From Bacteroides fragilis NCTC 9343 (GTDB taxonomy: Bacteria; Bacteroidota; Bacteroidia; Bacteroidales; Bacteroidaceae): 64,000 nucleotides of DNA. Both the position numbers and the translations under genes were made by a program. The stretch spans positions 2,294,001 to 2,358,000 of the forward strand of contig NC_003228.3 in the NCBI RefSeq assembly GCF_000025985.1. Reading direction: 5' to 3'. The notes under the pieces were generated by a model, which had not been told where the DNA came from, ran no database searches, and was given only the letters and a program-made list of their open reading frames with translations. Positions 53,866 through 62,979 of the stretch are shown here, in pieces (position 1 is the stretch's first letter; every line of letters starts with the position of its first letter).

Positions 53866-54389
53866 GGCTTGCCTCCTTTATTTTTAAGTTCGCCTTCCTT
53901 CTTCTGGAGTCCGACTTCGCACTCCTCCAGATTTTTCTTGAATTTTATTATGTTATCCTGCTTGCTCCATAGTTCTTTCTTGTCGGCAAACCACATTTCA
54001 TATACCGAAGCGAGATGCCAGAACATCTTATTGCGCTTGTCAAAACTGTTTCTTTCCCATTGTTTGGCAAGGTCGTTTATCAGGAACTTGATATCATTTT
54101 CCTCATAAGAGGCATTGACGCCCGGCTCAAACTGTTCAATACGTGAAAATAGGGTATCTGCGCTCACAATCTGTACTGATTGTATATTTTGAAATTCCTT
54201 TTGCCGCTCCATCTTTTTAATGACCATTATTTTATTGGAGAAGATGTGGCGTGTCCCTGCATACTTGAAAAGAATAAATCCACAGGCTCCTGTGATAACA
54301 ATAAACAGGGTAAGCACATATACAAATCCGATAAAGCGTTCACGCTCGCTAACGGTTTTGCTGCTTTTATTTTTAGGGGTTATGCTCAT
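53862..54389 (-). CDS. T6SS bitopic membrane protein (TssP/TssO-like)
   Basis: This 175-residue protein has a basic N-terminus (MSITPKNKSSKTVSERERF) and one membrane segment at about 21-42 (VYVLTLFIVITGACGFILF). The periplasmic part is helical and charged, and probably a coiled coil (KMERQKEFQNIQSVQI, WERNSFDKRNKMFWHLASVY, then LEECEVGLQKKEGELKNK). This topology matches the small inner-membrane proteins of the TssN-TssR envelope complex. It lies between TssO and the PKD protein, 12 bp from the former and overlapping the latter. I cannot separate TssP from a second TssO-like protein by eye. Confidence 0.65.
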   Translation of the reverse strand: MSITPKNKSSKTVSERERFIGFVYVLTLFIVITGACGFILFKYAGTRHIFSNKIMVIKKMERQKEFQNIQSVQIVSADTLFSRIEQFEPGVNASYEENDIKFLINDLAKQWERNSFDKRNKMFWHLASVYEMWFADKKELWSKQDNIIKFKKNLEECEVGLQKKEGELKNKGGKP

Positions 54390-54401
54390 ATCTTTCCTAT
54401 T

Positions 54402-54905
54402 TTACTTTTCTACACTAATGTTTCCCAATGTCAGCTTTCGGGTAGCCTGTTTATTGTCCTGAATGCACCGCATCAGGTCTTTTCTCACAAGGCTTTCTTC
54501 AATAACCGCTTTACGTATGGCTTCTTTGGTGTCCAGAAACACGTTGATTTGCGAAGCCAGTTTTTTGTACAGAAGTACATCCTTGCTATCCATTATTTGC
54601 AGTTCCTCGATAAGTTCCATCTTGCGTGTACTGATAACTTTTTGGAGCACCACCTGATTCAGCCGGTCGTTACTGCCCATCAGCACCAAGTAGTTATACA
54701 GCGAATCCACCTTATCCACCAGGGCAATCTGTCTGGCGTAAATCTTATCGTATTCTTGTGTTTTGGATTCCATTAGCTTATATTCGCTTCCATTCGTATG
54801 GATAAAGCCTGTGAGCAGTGCCATGCTCAAAGCCGTACTGATTAACAGTCCGCCGGCAAACTCCAAATATCCACGGATGATTTTCTCACTGTTCTTTGCT
54901 TTCAT
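54402..54905 (-). CDS. tssO: T6SS transmembrane protein TssO
   Basis: The start at 54905 (MKAKNSEKIIRGYLEFAGGL) gives 167 residues. A longer in-frame start overlaps tssG and is unlikely. One membrane segment follows (about 15-35, LLISTALSMALLTGFIHT), then a charged helical periplasmic region (ALVDKVDSLYNYLVLMGSND, LIEELQIMDSKDVLLYKKLA). The size and single-span topology match TssO, a component of the Bacteroidetes-specific T6SS envelope complex. It lies 5 bp after tssG. Confidence 0.72.
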   Translation of the reverse strand: MKAKNSEKIIRGYLEFAGGLLISTALSMALLTGFIHTNGSEYKLMESKTQEYDKIYARQIALVDKVDSLYNYLVLMGSNDRLNQVVLQKVISTRKMELIEELQIMDSKDVLLYKKLASQINVFLDTKEAIRKAVIEESLVRKDLMRCIQDNKQATRKLTLGNISVEK

Positions 54906-54910
54906 AATTC

Positions 54911-55867
54911 TTATAAATAAGTGTTTATCCTGAGGTAACACGGACTGGCGTCACCCGTCGGTTTTAAATAAGTCTTGCGTTCGTCAGGGCTAACGCTGAC
55001 CGTCACATCGAACTCCTGCCACGCGCCAAGAAAAATATCCGCCAGCATTTCAAGGGCTTTGCGGGAGCGGTTGCCGGGCAGGAACCTTTCGACTTCCCGA
55101 GTTGGCAGGTCGCCTATGTGTATATGCAAATCAGCCTCAGCACTATTAAGCACCCCCACATTCACACTGTTTGCTCCCAGTCTCATGTTCCCCAGCCGGT
55201 TCGGTTTTTGTGCCCTTATTGTCCGTTGCACCATTTTGGGGCGTACCTTTACCGGAGCTTCCAGAATCTGCGACAGTGCGTCGCTTACCTCTTCCAGTCT
55301 GCCCCGGATCGAATGGATATGCGGCATGAACTTGATGAACAGCAACGCCCCCTGTCTGGACAAAATATGAATGACCGGCCAGCAAGCGGCAAAGAGTTTC
55401 GCATAATCAGAATATTTGTTCTTTTTATCATACCGCAATTCGAGCAATTGTGCCTGTATCCCTTCTCTGTCCACTTCGCTCTCCAGCAGGCTGAAAAAAC
55501 GTCGGATAAAGAACTCTTCGTTACGATGTTGCTGCATCTCTTCCAGAATAAGTCCCAAATCTTTCACCTTGCCGGGAAAGAGCGCCTCATGGAACAATCC
55601 CTCCGGCAGCGAATCATAAATCCCCCGGCGGTTGGTCTTTAGTTCTATGTATGCCCCCTCCGCTATGCCGACATGATTCCTATGCTTCACCGATCGGATA
55701 TCTTTCGAAACATTGCTCAGGTTATTACCGTCACGCACCATCATAATTTGAGCGGTGTCGAACCCGGCTTCCGACAGCAAGGCTCCGTATAGCTCTGCCT
55801 TGAAGTCGGTGTCCATTGTATTGGGCGGAAGAAACCCCTTTATCTCTTTGGGTAAGCGATGTTCCAT
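54911..55867 (-). CDS. tssG: T6SS baseplate protein TssG (Bacteroidetes type)
   Basis: This 318-residue soluble protein has no signal or membrane segment and lies between tssK and tssO, where T6SSiii operons carry TssG. Features include an N-terminal wedge-like part (MEHRLPKEIKGFLPPNTMDT, DFKAELYGALLSEAGFD), a middle helical part (EEFFIRRFFSLLESEVDREG) and a C-terminal beta part (LHIHIGDLPTREVERFLPGN, WQEFDVTVSVSPDERKTYL). Sequence similarity of T6SSiii TssG to proteobacterial TssG is low, so gene order carries much of the call. Confidence 0.72.
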   Translation of the reverse strand: MEHRLPKEIKGFLPPNTMDTDFKAELYGALLSEAGFDTAQIMMVRDGNNLSNVSKDIRSVKHRNHVGIAEGAYIELKTNRRGIYDSLPEGLFHEALFPGKVKDLGLILEEMQQHRNEEFFIRRFFSLLESEVDREGIQAQLLELRYDKKNKYSDYAKLFAACWPVIHILSRQGALLFIKFMPHIHSIRGRLEEVSDALSQILEAPVKVRPKMVQRTIRAQKPNRLGNMRLGANSVNVGVLNSAEADLHIHIGDLPTREVERFLPGNRSRKALEMLADIFLGAWQEFDVTVSVSPDERKTYLKPTGDASPCYLRINTYL

Positions 55868-55868
55868 A

Positions 55869-57011
55869 TCAATCCATTATGCTCCATGTTTTGTTCTGTC
55901 CCGTAGTATTGTTCCCCGTAGTGCGTTCCGATACCACAATATTCTCCTTATGCTGACCGATATATTCCAGCGTACTGAGCCGTTGCCACAATTCGGTAAG
56001 TGTGTACATAAACGAATAGGCACGAACCATCGAAGCCCGGATATCCGTATGTTCGTACAGCATCTCCAACGTATCGGCGAGTTGCTCGTCGAACGAACCG
56101 GGCGTTACGTCGCTCCACTCGTAGAAATATTTCTGCGTTTCCTCCTTTTGCGTCCCTGATAGGTAGCTGAAACTTACATACATGATATGTGCCAGACTCG
56201 ATACGGAATCCAGTACATCAATAGGAGCATTGTACAGCCCTTTATTGGTATAAGTGAATTGCAGGGTGGCGAGGTAGCGGAGCATCTCCCGACATATCAG
56301 AGAGATGTGCACACCCAGTTCGCCGCGATTATCCCTATTATGTATTTTGGCTATGATAATTTTGCTGTAATTCTCCAGTGAGCGGAACATATTTCCGAAC
56401 TTGGCATGATACTCTTGCAGTTCAGGGTGGCTTTTCATCGTCGTACAGGGCGGGATAAAGTCGGCATCTACCATGAATCGTTCGGCATCCTTGCGGATAC
56501 GTCCGATGGTCAGGTAATGGGAACCCAGTTCACTGATATTGATTTCTCCTTTGGGCATCACAAACAACCGATAGGAGGGCAAGGCGTTCGGATGGCGGGG
56601 TGGAACTTCCTCCGGATTGGGGTCACCCGAGCCTACCCGGTGGAACGGATCCACGGAGAGGATAATGTCCCATTGCGTGATATTCTTACGGGTATCCGAT
56701 TCTACAGAATAGTTCTTCACTAATTCGCTTCCCGTTTCGGTGGCATCAAATTGGATGCGGATACCCGAAGCGGTGACCGCATCGCAGTATTTCAGCCGCA
56801 CTTCGATGTGTCCGGTCACGTGCTGGCTGATACGGATGCCGTTTTCGCCATCCCTGTTTTGCCGTGCGGGCAACAGCCCGTAGTTATAACTGTTGGTTCG
56901 TACTTCTATGCTATCGCGAATGCTATCCAGAAAGTAATCGTCATGTTGGTTGAAGATGGCGGCTGACAGCGGCATACAGTCCGACCAGTTTACTAAATTT
57001 TTCTTTGCCAT
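55869..57011 (-). CDS. tssK: T6SS baseplate protein TssK
   Basis: This 380-residue soluble protein begins NLVNWSDCMPLSAAIFNQHD, the TssK-type opening (W-x-x-G/M-L-P--FQQ/NQHD) that binds phage-like fibre partners. An N-terminal shell domain follows (RLKYCDAVTASGIRIQFDAT), then LSVDPFHRVGSGDPNPEEVP and a helical second half (LICREMLRYLATLQFTYTNK). TssK connects the baseplate to the membrane complex, which in this lineage is built from TssN-TssR. It starts 27 bp after the tssN stop and ends 1 bp before tssG. Confidence 0.85.
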   Translation of the reverse strand: MAKKNLVNWSDCMPLSAAIFNQHDDYFLDSIRDSIEVRTNSYNYGLLPARQNRDGENGIRISQHVTGHIEVRLKYCDAVTASGIRIQFDATETGSELVKNYSVESDTRKNITQWDIILSVDPFHRVGSGDPNPEEVPPRHPNALPSYRLFVMPKGEINISELGSHYLTIGRIRKDAERFMVDADFIPPCTTMKSHPELQEYHAKFGNMFRSLENYSKIIIAKIHNRDNRGELGVHISLICREMLRYLATLQFTYTNKGLYNAPIDVLDSVSSLAHIMYVSFSYLSGTQKEETQKYFYEWSDVTPGSFDEQLADTLEMLYEHTDIRASMVRAYSFMYTLTELWQRLSTLEYIGQHKENIVVSERTTGNNTTGQNKTWSIMD

Positions 57012-57038
57012 ATAGTATGTAGTTTTATTTTTATATTC

Positions 57039-57887
57039 TTAGTTCTCATTATGTTCCATTACCCGTTTAGCAACAATTACATCACGGCTGCGGATGCGGT
57101 TATCCTTTACGGTAAGGTTGAAGTCTATGTAATGTCGGGGAGATAGCAAGGTGGGTTTCCGGTAGAAAATCCATCCTCCCTCTTTTGCTGCATAGTCGTC
57201 TATCCGGGCTTGTGGAGACTTCAGATTATAGTCGTCAATCATCCGGTGGAACCATGTGCCGAATTGCATTTCGTCGGGTGCTTTCACACTGAGCTTGACC
57301 GGTTCCCGGTCACTTTCTTGTTTGTATAGCTCTATTTGCAGGACTTGCAGGCTGCCCGGGTCAAAATATCCGTCCTGCTCGGTATCGTCTGTGTATCTCC
57401 ATACTTCATACACGGGAATCGGAATGGCGATAAAGATACGGTAGGTGCGGATAAATACCGAGACAATGACGAATGGAAGCAGGCAGGTGGATGCCCACAG
57501 ACCGTATTTTAATTCATTGCAGAGATTGAAGACAAGGGTGAAGAACAACATGGATACCACCAGTATAAAACCGGTGAGTATGATTTCGTGGCGATACTTG
57601 TAGTCGTCCTTATACACCCATGAAATCATTCGTATGTTATAACTGCCCAGAAGAAGATACAGCATGGTAAGGAAGATGTAGCCGTAGGGCATGAAACCGT
57701 AATCAAGGAATCCCAGTAAGGCAGGGAGTGTCAAGAGTGTGATTGCACCAATAGTATAGCCTACCAGCCGCTTGTTGTTCAGCAGAGCGTTTTTCTTTGC
57801 TATGAAAATGCCTAAGCCTACCAGTAACAATCCCAGTATCGGGTAGAGCAGGTAGGTGAAGGCGAGGGTTTGGAAGAATGAATTCAT
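57039..57887 (-). CDS. tssN: T6SS transmembrane protein TssN
   Basis: This 282-residue protein has about five membrane segments in its first 170 residues (TLAFTYLLYPILGLLLVGLG, YTIGAITLLTLPALLGFLDY, YIFLTMLYLLLGSYNIRMIS and two more). A soluble C-terminal domain of about 115 residues follows (QVLQIELYKQESDREPVKLS, MQFGTWFHRMIDDYNLKSPQ, EGGWIFYRKPTLLSPRHYID). This matches TssN, the polytopic core of the Bacteroidetes T6SS envelope complex. A 136-bp AT-rich gap separates it from the effector/immunity cassette upstream, and the base composition changes sharply there. Confidence 0.82.
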   Translation of the reverse strand: MNSFFQTLAFTYLLYPILGLLLVGLGIFIAKKNALLNNKRLVGYTIGAITLLTLPALLGFLDYGFMPYGYIFLTMLYLLLGSYNIRMISWVYKDDYKYRHEIILTGFILVVSMLFFTLVFNLCNELKYGLWASTCLLPFVIVSVFIRTYRIFIAIPIPVYEVWRYTDDTEQDGYFDPGSLQVLQIELYKQESDREPVKLSVKAPDEMQFGTWFHRMIDDYNLKSPQARIDDYAAKEGGWIFYRKPTLLSPRHYIDFNLTVKDNRIRSRDVIVAKRVMEHNEN

Positions 57888-58023
57888 ATTTCGACTTTTG
57901 TTTTTAAATTAACTATTTTCAGTTTTATCACATCATTACTTTTAGGCATGTTATTATGAAAAATAAATCTACTTATTCTATTCTGTAGACATGATTTTAT
58001 AATTTGAAATGTTTGTTCTCTCA

Positions 58024-58944
58024 TTACTTTTCAGTCTTTTTCCGTAGTTTGTTTATTCTTATTTCCTTTTGTATCTGCTTGAAAGTTTCAAATTCAGGAT
58101 GATTTGATAAATCGTCTTCAGTCATATAAGCTTGAATCAAACGAGCAAAACAATACCCGTTTGTACGCCCAGCAAACTGCAAAGAAACTTCACCAACAAG
58201 ATGCTGGTAATTGGCTATGACTACGCCATCAATTCCTCGGAGAGCATCCTGTCCAAAGGAAATCACCGCCTTTTGAAATGGTATCGTTTCTTCTTTATGG
58301 ATTAGCCAACGGCGAGGAATAGTGATTGTCTTCTTTTCTCGGTCAAAGACAATTGTCCTTCGGGGGGATAAGAATTTAAATATTCCTGATAATATTAAAA
58401 CACAATTAATCAAAATGATTGTGTAGTTTTCAGCAAAATTATTATTTCCTCCTTGAAAAGAATATATGCCCAATAAAGGCAATATAATCACGATAAGAAG
58501 GAAAAATATTGGTGCTCCTCTCCTTGTAGGATTGGTGGCATCTATTACGATTCTCTTTTCATCGAACTGTTTAAATTCATCAATGTATTTATACACCCAT
58601 TTGTCTCGGAAATTAAAATAACTATACCTCCAAAGTTTATCATTGTTTGTGAGGGGAATTTTAGGAAAAACTTTAGGAGTTACTTTGTAAAATATCAGAA
58701 CTAACCAAAAACAAAATCCCAATATTGTAATACATACTGATAAAGTCAAGTTAGTTATTGTTGCTATCTCACAGATAAAGCAAGCCGCAAAAAATGAGCC
58801 ACAAAATGATAGACTTGCAAACAAGGCAAAGAAGCATCCAATAATTTTCCATTTCTTCGTATCACATTGTACTGCTTCATTTAACGCTTGAATCTCCTCA
58901 GTCCAACGTTGATATTCATTTTTATATTCTTTATGGCTTTTCAT
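58024..58944 (-). CDS. Putative T6SS immunity membrane protein (copy 2, DUF6708-like)
   Basis: This 306-residue protein has two N-terminal membrane segments (about 33-85), two more at about 135-195, and a soluble C-terminal domain opening LSPRRTIVFDREKKTITIPR and containing VSLQFAGRTNGYCFARLIQA. This C-terminal pattern resembles DUF6708 proteins, which accompany VasX/BTH_I2691-type T6SS effectors. It is paralogous throughout to the gene upstream, and the last 149 bp of coding sequence are about 97% identical. It starts 4 bp after its paralogue. Immunity to the adjacent pore-forming effector is inferred from position and topology. Confidence 0.65.
   Translation of the reverse strand: MKSHKEYKNEYQRWTEEIQALNEAVQCDTKKWKIIGCFFALFASLSFCGSFFAACFICEIATITNLTLSVCITILGFCFWLVLIFYKVTPKVFPKIPLTNNDKLWRYSYFNFRDKWVYKYIDEFKQFDEKRIVIDATNPTRRGAPIFFLLIVIILPLLGIYSFQGGNNNFAENYTIILINCVLILSGIFKFLSPRRTIVFDREKKTITIPRRWLIHKEETIPFQKAVISFGQDALRGIDGVVIANYQHLVGEVSLQFAGRTNGYCFARLIQAYMTEDDLSNHPEFETFKQIQKEIRINKLRKKTEK
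58041..58189 (-). repeat. 149-bp near-identical repeat at the 3' end of the immunity paralogues (partner 58969-59117)
   Basis: 58041-58189 and 58969-59117 differ at only 5 of 149 positions, while the remainder of the two genes has diverged strongly. They encode the last part of the C-terminal domain (from VSLQFAGRTNG to the end). Confidence 0.85.
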
Positions 58945-58948
58945 TGTA

Positions 58949-59995
58949 TTATTGCTTTTCAGCCTCTTTCCGTAGTTTGTTTATTCTCATTTCCTCTTGT
59001 ATCTGTTTGAAAGCTTCAAATTCAGGATGATTTGATAAATCGTCTTCAGTCATATAAGCTTGAATCAAACGAGCAAAACAATACCCGTTTGTACGACCAG
59101 CAAACTGCAAAGAAACTCCCTTGACGAGGTGTTTGTAATTAGCTATTACTATTTCCTCATCTCCCTTAAATGATTTTTTATCTACTTTAGCACCAAATGT
59201 AATAACGGCATCATAAAACGGTATAGTTTCCGCTTTGTGTATCCTCCAACGCGGAGGAATGGTGATTGTTTTCTTTTCCCGGTCGAAGATAACTGTTCGT
59301 CGGGGGGATAAAACGGAAAGTAGTGCTAATAGAATGAAAATTGCATAAACAGATGCTAATGCCATATTGCTTGCAAACGAGAGTTTATTTATCATGACGT
59401 TATCATTATTTGTAAATAATACACCTCGCTCATCCAGAATTCTGTGATAAACAGTATAAGCTTGAGTAGTCCCCCAGATATCTCCATCTAATAGGTTGTC
59501 ATATACTTTAGGATAGAAATCAAATAATGCCAATGTTATCAAAATTGCAATATACAAAATTGCTGCACCATTTCGAGTCGGGGAGGTTGCATCTATGATG
59601 ATTTTCTTGTCATCAAACTGCTTAAATACCTCTATATTTTCACTAACCCATTTATTTCCGAAATCGAAACAACCATAATACTTAAGTTGGACGTTATTGA
59701 TAAGAGGAATTTTAGGATATATCTTGGGGATTATTAAATAAAGTATCATAATAAGCCAAGCAGAAGTAATAACTAACATCATTACTACCGAAAGAGCAAG
59801 ATTAGTGATTGTTGCCGTTTCAAAAAGAGAACAGGTGACAAAAAATACAGCACAAAATGATAAACTAACGCATAATGCCATAATGAAAAAAATCTTTTTC
59901 CATTTCCGTTCTTCCCTTTGTTCTGCCTCTTTTCCTACTTGAACCTCATCAGCCCATTGATGATACTTATTAAGAGAATGTTTATGACCTTTCAT
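58949..59995 (-). CDS. Putative T6SS immunity membrane protein (copy 1, DUF6708-like)
   Basis: The start at 59995 (MKGHKHSLNKYHQWADEVQV) gives 348 residues and aligns with copy 2 (MKSHKEYKNEYQRWTEEIQA). A start 72 bp upstream would read through the end of the effector gene in another frame. The layout is two N-terminal membrane segments, two central ones and a C-terminal DUF6708-like domain (LSPRRTVIFDREKKTITIPP, VSLQFAGRTNGYCFARLIQA). Copy 1 has an extra 40-residue extracytoplasmic loop (residues about 165-210, NLLDGDIWGTTQAYTVYHRI). It overlaps the effector stop by 14 bp, consistent with coupled toxin and immunity synthesis. Confidence 0.65.
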   Translation of the reverse strand: MKGHKHSLNKYHQWADEVQVGKEAEQREERKWKKIFFIMALCVSLSFCAVFFVTCSLFETATITNLALSVVMMLVITSAWLIMILYLIIPKIYPKIPLINNVQLKYYGCFDFGNKWVSENIEVFKQFDDKKIIIDATSPTRNGAAILYIAILITLALFDFYPKVYDNLLDGDIWGTTQAYTVYHRILDERGVLFTNNDNVMINKLSFASNMALASVYAIFILLALLSVLSPRRTVIFDREKKTITIPPRWRIHKAETIPFYDAVITFGAKVDKKSFKGDEEIVIANYKHLVKGVSLQFAGRTNGYCFARLIQAYMTEDDLSNHPEFEAFKQIQEEMRINKLRKEAEKQ

Positions 59996-62975
59996 TGTTT
60001 TTTGTTTTTTGTTCCATAATTTCCAATTCTTCCCTGTCTGCTGGTGGCGATGTATATAATTTATCATATTTAATTATCTCTTTATGCTTCTTGTTATAAC
60101 GAGTCTGACCGCCTGCTTTTATTTCTGTAACTATTGTTTTGAAACTATTTTGATACGGAAAATAGGAGGCTATACCGTGTGGAATGCCGTTAATAGTTGG
60201 TAAATACTGGCCTTCTGAATTTTTAATCCGCACCATAATTTTTAGCGTACCACCTCTAAATTTGCGGGTGTTATTTACAGGATCTTCCACTTCAAAACGG
60301 ACTACTGCCACGCCCTGTAGGGCATCTATCTGTACGATATTAGTCTCGGAAAATAACGATTCGACCGGTGGGTTGGAATCACTCCCATCAATATCATATA
60401 AATATACCTCAATTTCACCGTCCAACAGAGGCATACACCAAATCCGTATAGTGATTTCAAGATAATTCAATTCTGTCGATTCGTGTATCGTATGAGGATA
60501 ACTGTTTATTGTTTTGTAGCTATAATATAAAGTTAATTCAGTTCTGATAGCATGCTGTTCGATATACAACAGTTGGTTTAGCGTTTTTTGTTGTTCATAT
60601 AAAAAAGATTTTAGTTTATCGCTTCTTACTTCTGTCTTCAAGGCTTTATTCAAAAGTTCTATCCCTGATTTAGCATTAAGTTTGTAATTATTACCATATG
60701 CGCAATTTTTCAATAACGATTGCAACGAAGTATCACGGATAGCCTCAAGAATAATCGTAGAAGAGAGAGACAGAATAATTAAAGCTATTGTGTATGGATT
60801 GGAAAAGCCCAATATTATTGCCACACCACCTACACCTCCGGATACCCCTGAAATGATAGCTATAGTACCAGCCGCTGTTTGATTTTCTTTAATAAGATAT
60901 ATTCCGTCAACAGTGGAGGCTGCATTTAGAGCAACAACAGTTGTAATACTTAATGTTCTCCCTATTTTTTTCATTAAAGCCGGAGCAAGACGTGCAAGAT
61001 ATTCCTGTTTCAAGTCGGCAAGAAAAAGCACACTACCGATAAGTTCCAAAGAATCTTCTATATTTTTATCTTCTTTTTTAACGGTAAGAGAAGTTTTCAA
61101 AATGGTGATGCCAATCATCGCTCTCGTGAATTGAGGATTATCAACAAACTTCTTAAATCCTTTTGCCCACTTCTCACCCTTATTGTCAGCTTTGGCCAAT
61201 TGCTTCTGCCATTCGGGCATCAATTTATCCAAAGATACGGAAACAGAAGAATTAGTCCTTTTGAATTTCGACAAAGAACCGGATATAGGATTACCATCTA
61301 CATCCGTCACATCGCTGAGTTTAATAAGAAAGCCTTTACCTTTGCCTTTCAATGTTGTTGTACGTAGGTGTGAAAAATCTATCTTGTTTTTTAATTCAGC
61401 AGTAAACATACCTTCTGGAATTTTAACAAAAATTTGTCCATCCTTAGTTACAAATCGAAAAACTTCAGATATGAAATTCAGCTTTTGATTAGCCCTGATA
61501 TATCTAATATAACCGAGCAGAGCATCTGCGATGTCACCGACAGAATCCTGTGTATCAGTGATTAAAGAAACACTATCCACTATTTCATCAAGGTTCCACT
61601 CTTTTCTGAGCAATTTCCCAGTATTACTTTCACTGGACAAAACATTGTTTATACAATTACCAATCTTCTTTTCGGTTACTGATAGGTTTTTAGAATGGCC
61701 AATAGGCTGGTCCAAATAGCCATCAATTTTTTCAGGAGCATTTGCTAATCCGCTAAGGTGTTTCGACAAACTTGATTTTCCTTTGTTAACGGTTGGCATT
61801 TTTTCAACGAGGTAATCTTGTATTGACAATTGGTAAGCCTCGCACATGATAATTTCAGAAAGTAACTCACGGATATAATGAATTTTCTGGCGTAACTTTG
61901 CACGGGGTTCGACCAAAAGTATTGTCTTTAATAAATCTGTAGAAATATGTGATTTGTATTTTGTGAAAACACCAGTTTTGACATCCGACATACGGTATAA
62001 CAAAATACCCATATCAATAAGTGCCACCAGCTCAGGATTGTCATAGTTTCCGTCCAAAGCATTAGCATCCACTTTTTTATAGGCTTTGGTAATGTCTCCG
62101 GTCTTCATCGATTCTACCATTACCAGAAGATTTCGAGTTTCTATGGCTATATCAGCGCAGAGTATATCAGCTATTCCCTGTGGGTCAAACAAAGAGAAAT
62201 AAAAATCATGATTGTCTGCATCGCCCTTTTTTAGAGCGCAATTTTTCTCATATTGTCCTTTATATCGGTCAAAATATGCCTTATATGATGCATTTTCCCA
62301 TTCCAAATAATTCCCGGCCTTCACTTTGTCAGAAAATTCAGTAAGATAATCCCACGGAGGGCTAACCAATATACTTTTGGCCTCTTCTACAGCAAAGCCA
62401 TGATTATCGTATTCTCCTTTAAAACAAGTTTCACATTCCAGTGATTGCATGCGCTTATTTCTTTCTTCCTCGTTACCCAAAACCTTTTCTGCATACTGTT
62501 TTGACCATCTGATGGGTGAAAAGACCAGCCAAACTTTTTTATCATACTGTTTTCGCAGGACAATGTAATTTGTCATTCTGTCTTTTTTGGGCGTTTCCCA
62601 TGAAATACGAGGATTTTCCATATCGGACCATACCAAGTTGACTATTCCTCCCTCGTTGGTTACTTCATACTCTTTAAAGATTCCTGCCGTGTTATGTTTC
62701 TCAAAATAAGCATAGATATATCCCTTCCGTAAGGGGATTCTCTGATATGAATATCCATACTTCATATCGGGAAATCCTTTGGGAGCAGGAAAAGAACTAA
62801 CATCATTACCTTCTAAAGGAGCCAATATCCCACTTTTATGGGTACTTTTGCTGTAGACTCCATATAATGATAAATAGAGTCTCACATAATCCACGGCATA
62901 TAGATTATTTCCTTGTGCTTCCTTGCCTTTGCCAGATGCTTTTAAGCCAAATATAGCAATCATGTCATCTTTCAT
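59982..62975 (-). CDS. Large VasX-like (BTH_I2691-type) T6SS effector, predicted pore-former
   Basis: This 997-residue protein is encoded directly after a PAAR gene. Its N-terminus (about 30-240) resembles the VasX N-terminal region of T6SS effectors: YSYQRIPLRKGYIYAYFEKH, FKEYEVTNEGGIVNLVWSDM and VWLVFSPIRWSKQYAEKVLG. The middle is long and helical. A cluster of hydrophobic segments lies at about 665-750 (TTVVALNAASTVDGIYLI, SGVSGGVGGVAIILGFSNPY, TIALIILSLSSTIILEAI), as in colicin-like channel-forming toxins. The C-terminus is beta-rich. The downstream paralogous membrane proteins fit immunity. No enzymatic motif was seen, so membrane depolarisation is the predicted action, based on topology. 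Confidence 0.72.
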   Translation of the reverse strand: MKDDMIAIFGLKASGKGKEAQGNNLYAVDYVRLYLSLYGVYSKSTHKSGILAPLEGNDVSSFPAPKGFPDMKYGYSYQRIPLRKGYIYAYFEKHNTAGIFKEYEVTNEGGIVNLVWSDMENPRISWETPKKDRMTNYIVLRKQYDKKVWLVFSPIRWSKQYAEKVLGNEEERNKRMQSLECETCFKGEYDNHGFAVEEAKSILVSPPWDYLTEFSDKVKAGNYLEWENASYKAYFDRYKGQYEKNCALKKGDADNHDFYFSLFDPQGIADILCADIAIETRNLLVMVESMKTGDITKAYKKVDANALDGNYDNPELVALIDMGILLYRMSDVKTGVFTKYKSHISTDLLKTILLVEPRAKLRQKIHYIRELLSEIIMCEAYQLSIQDYLVEKMPTVNKGKSSLSKHLSGLANAPEKIDGYLDQPIGHSKNLSVTEKKIGNCINNVLSSESNTGKLLRKEWNLDEIVDSVSLITDTQDSVGDIADALLGYIRYIRANQKLNFISEVFRFVTKDGQIFVKIPEGMFTAELKNKIDFSHLRTTTLKGKGKGFLIKLSDVTDVDGNPISGSLSKFKRTNSSVSVSLDKLMPEWQKQLAKADNKGEKWAKGFKKFVDNPQFTRAMIGITILKTSLTVKKEDKNIEDSLELIGSVLFLADLKQEYLARLAPALMKKIGRTLSITTVVALNAASTVDGIYLIKENQTAAGTIAIISGVSGGVGGVAIILGFSNPYTIALIILSLSSTIILEAIRDTSLQSLLKNCAYGNNYKLNAKSGIELLNKALKTEVRSDKLKSFLYEQQKTLNQLLYIEQHAIRTELTLYYSYKTINSYPHTIHESTELNYLEITIRIWCMPLLDGEIEVYLYDIDGSDSNPPVESLFSETNIVQIDALQGVAVVRFEVEDPVNNTRKFRGGTLKIMVRIKNSEGQYLPTINGIPHGIASYFPYQNSFKTIVTEIKAGGQTRYNKKHKEIIKYDKLYTSPPADREELEIMEQKTKNNERS

Positions 62976-62979
62976 CTTC

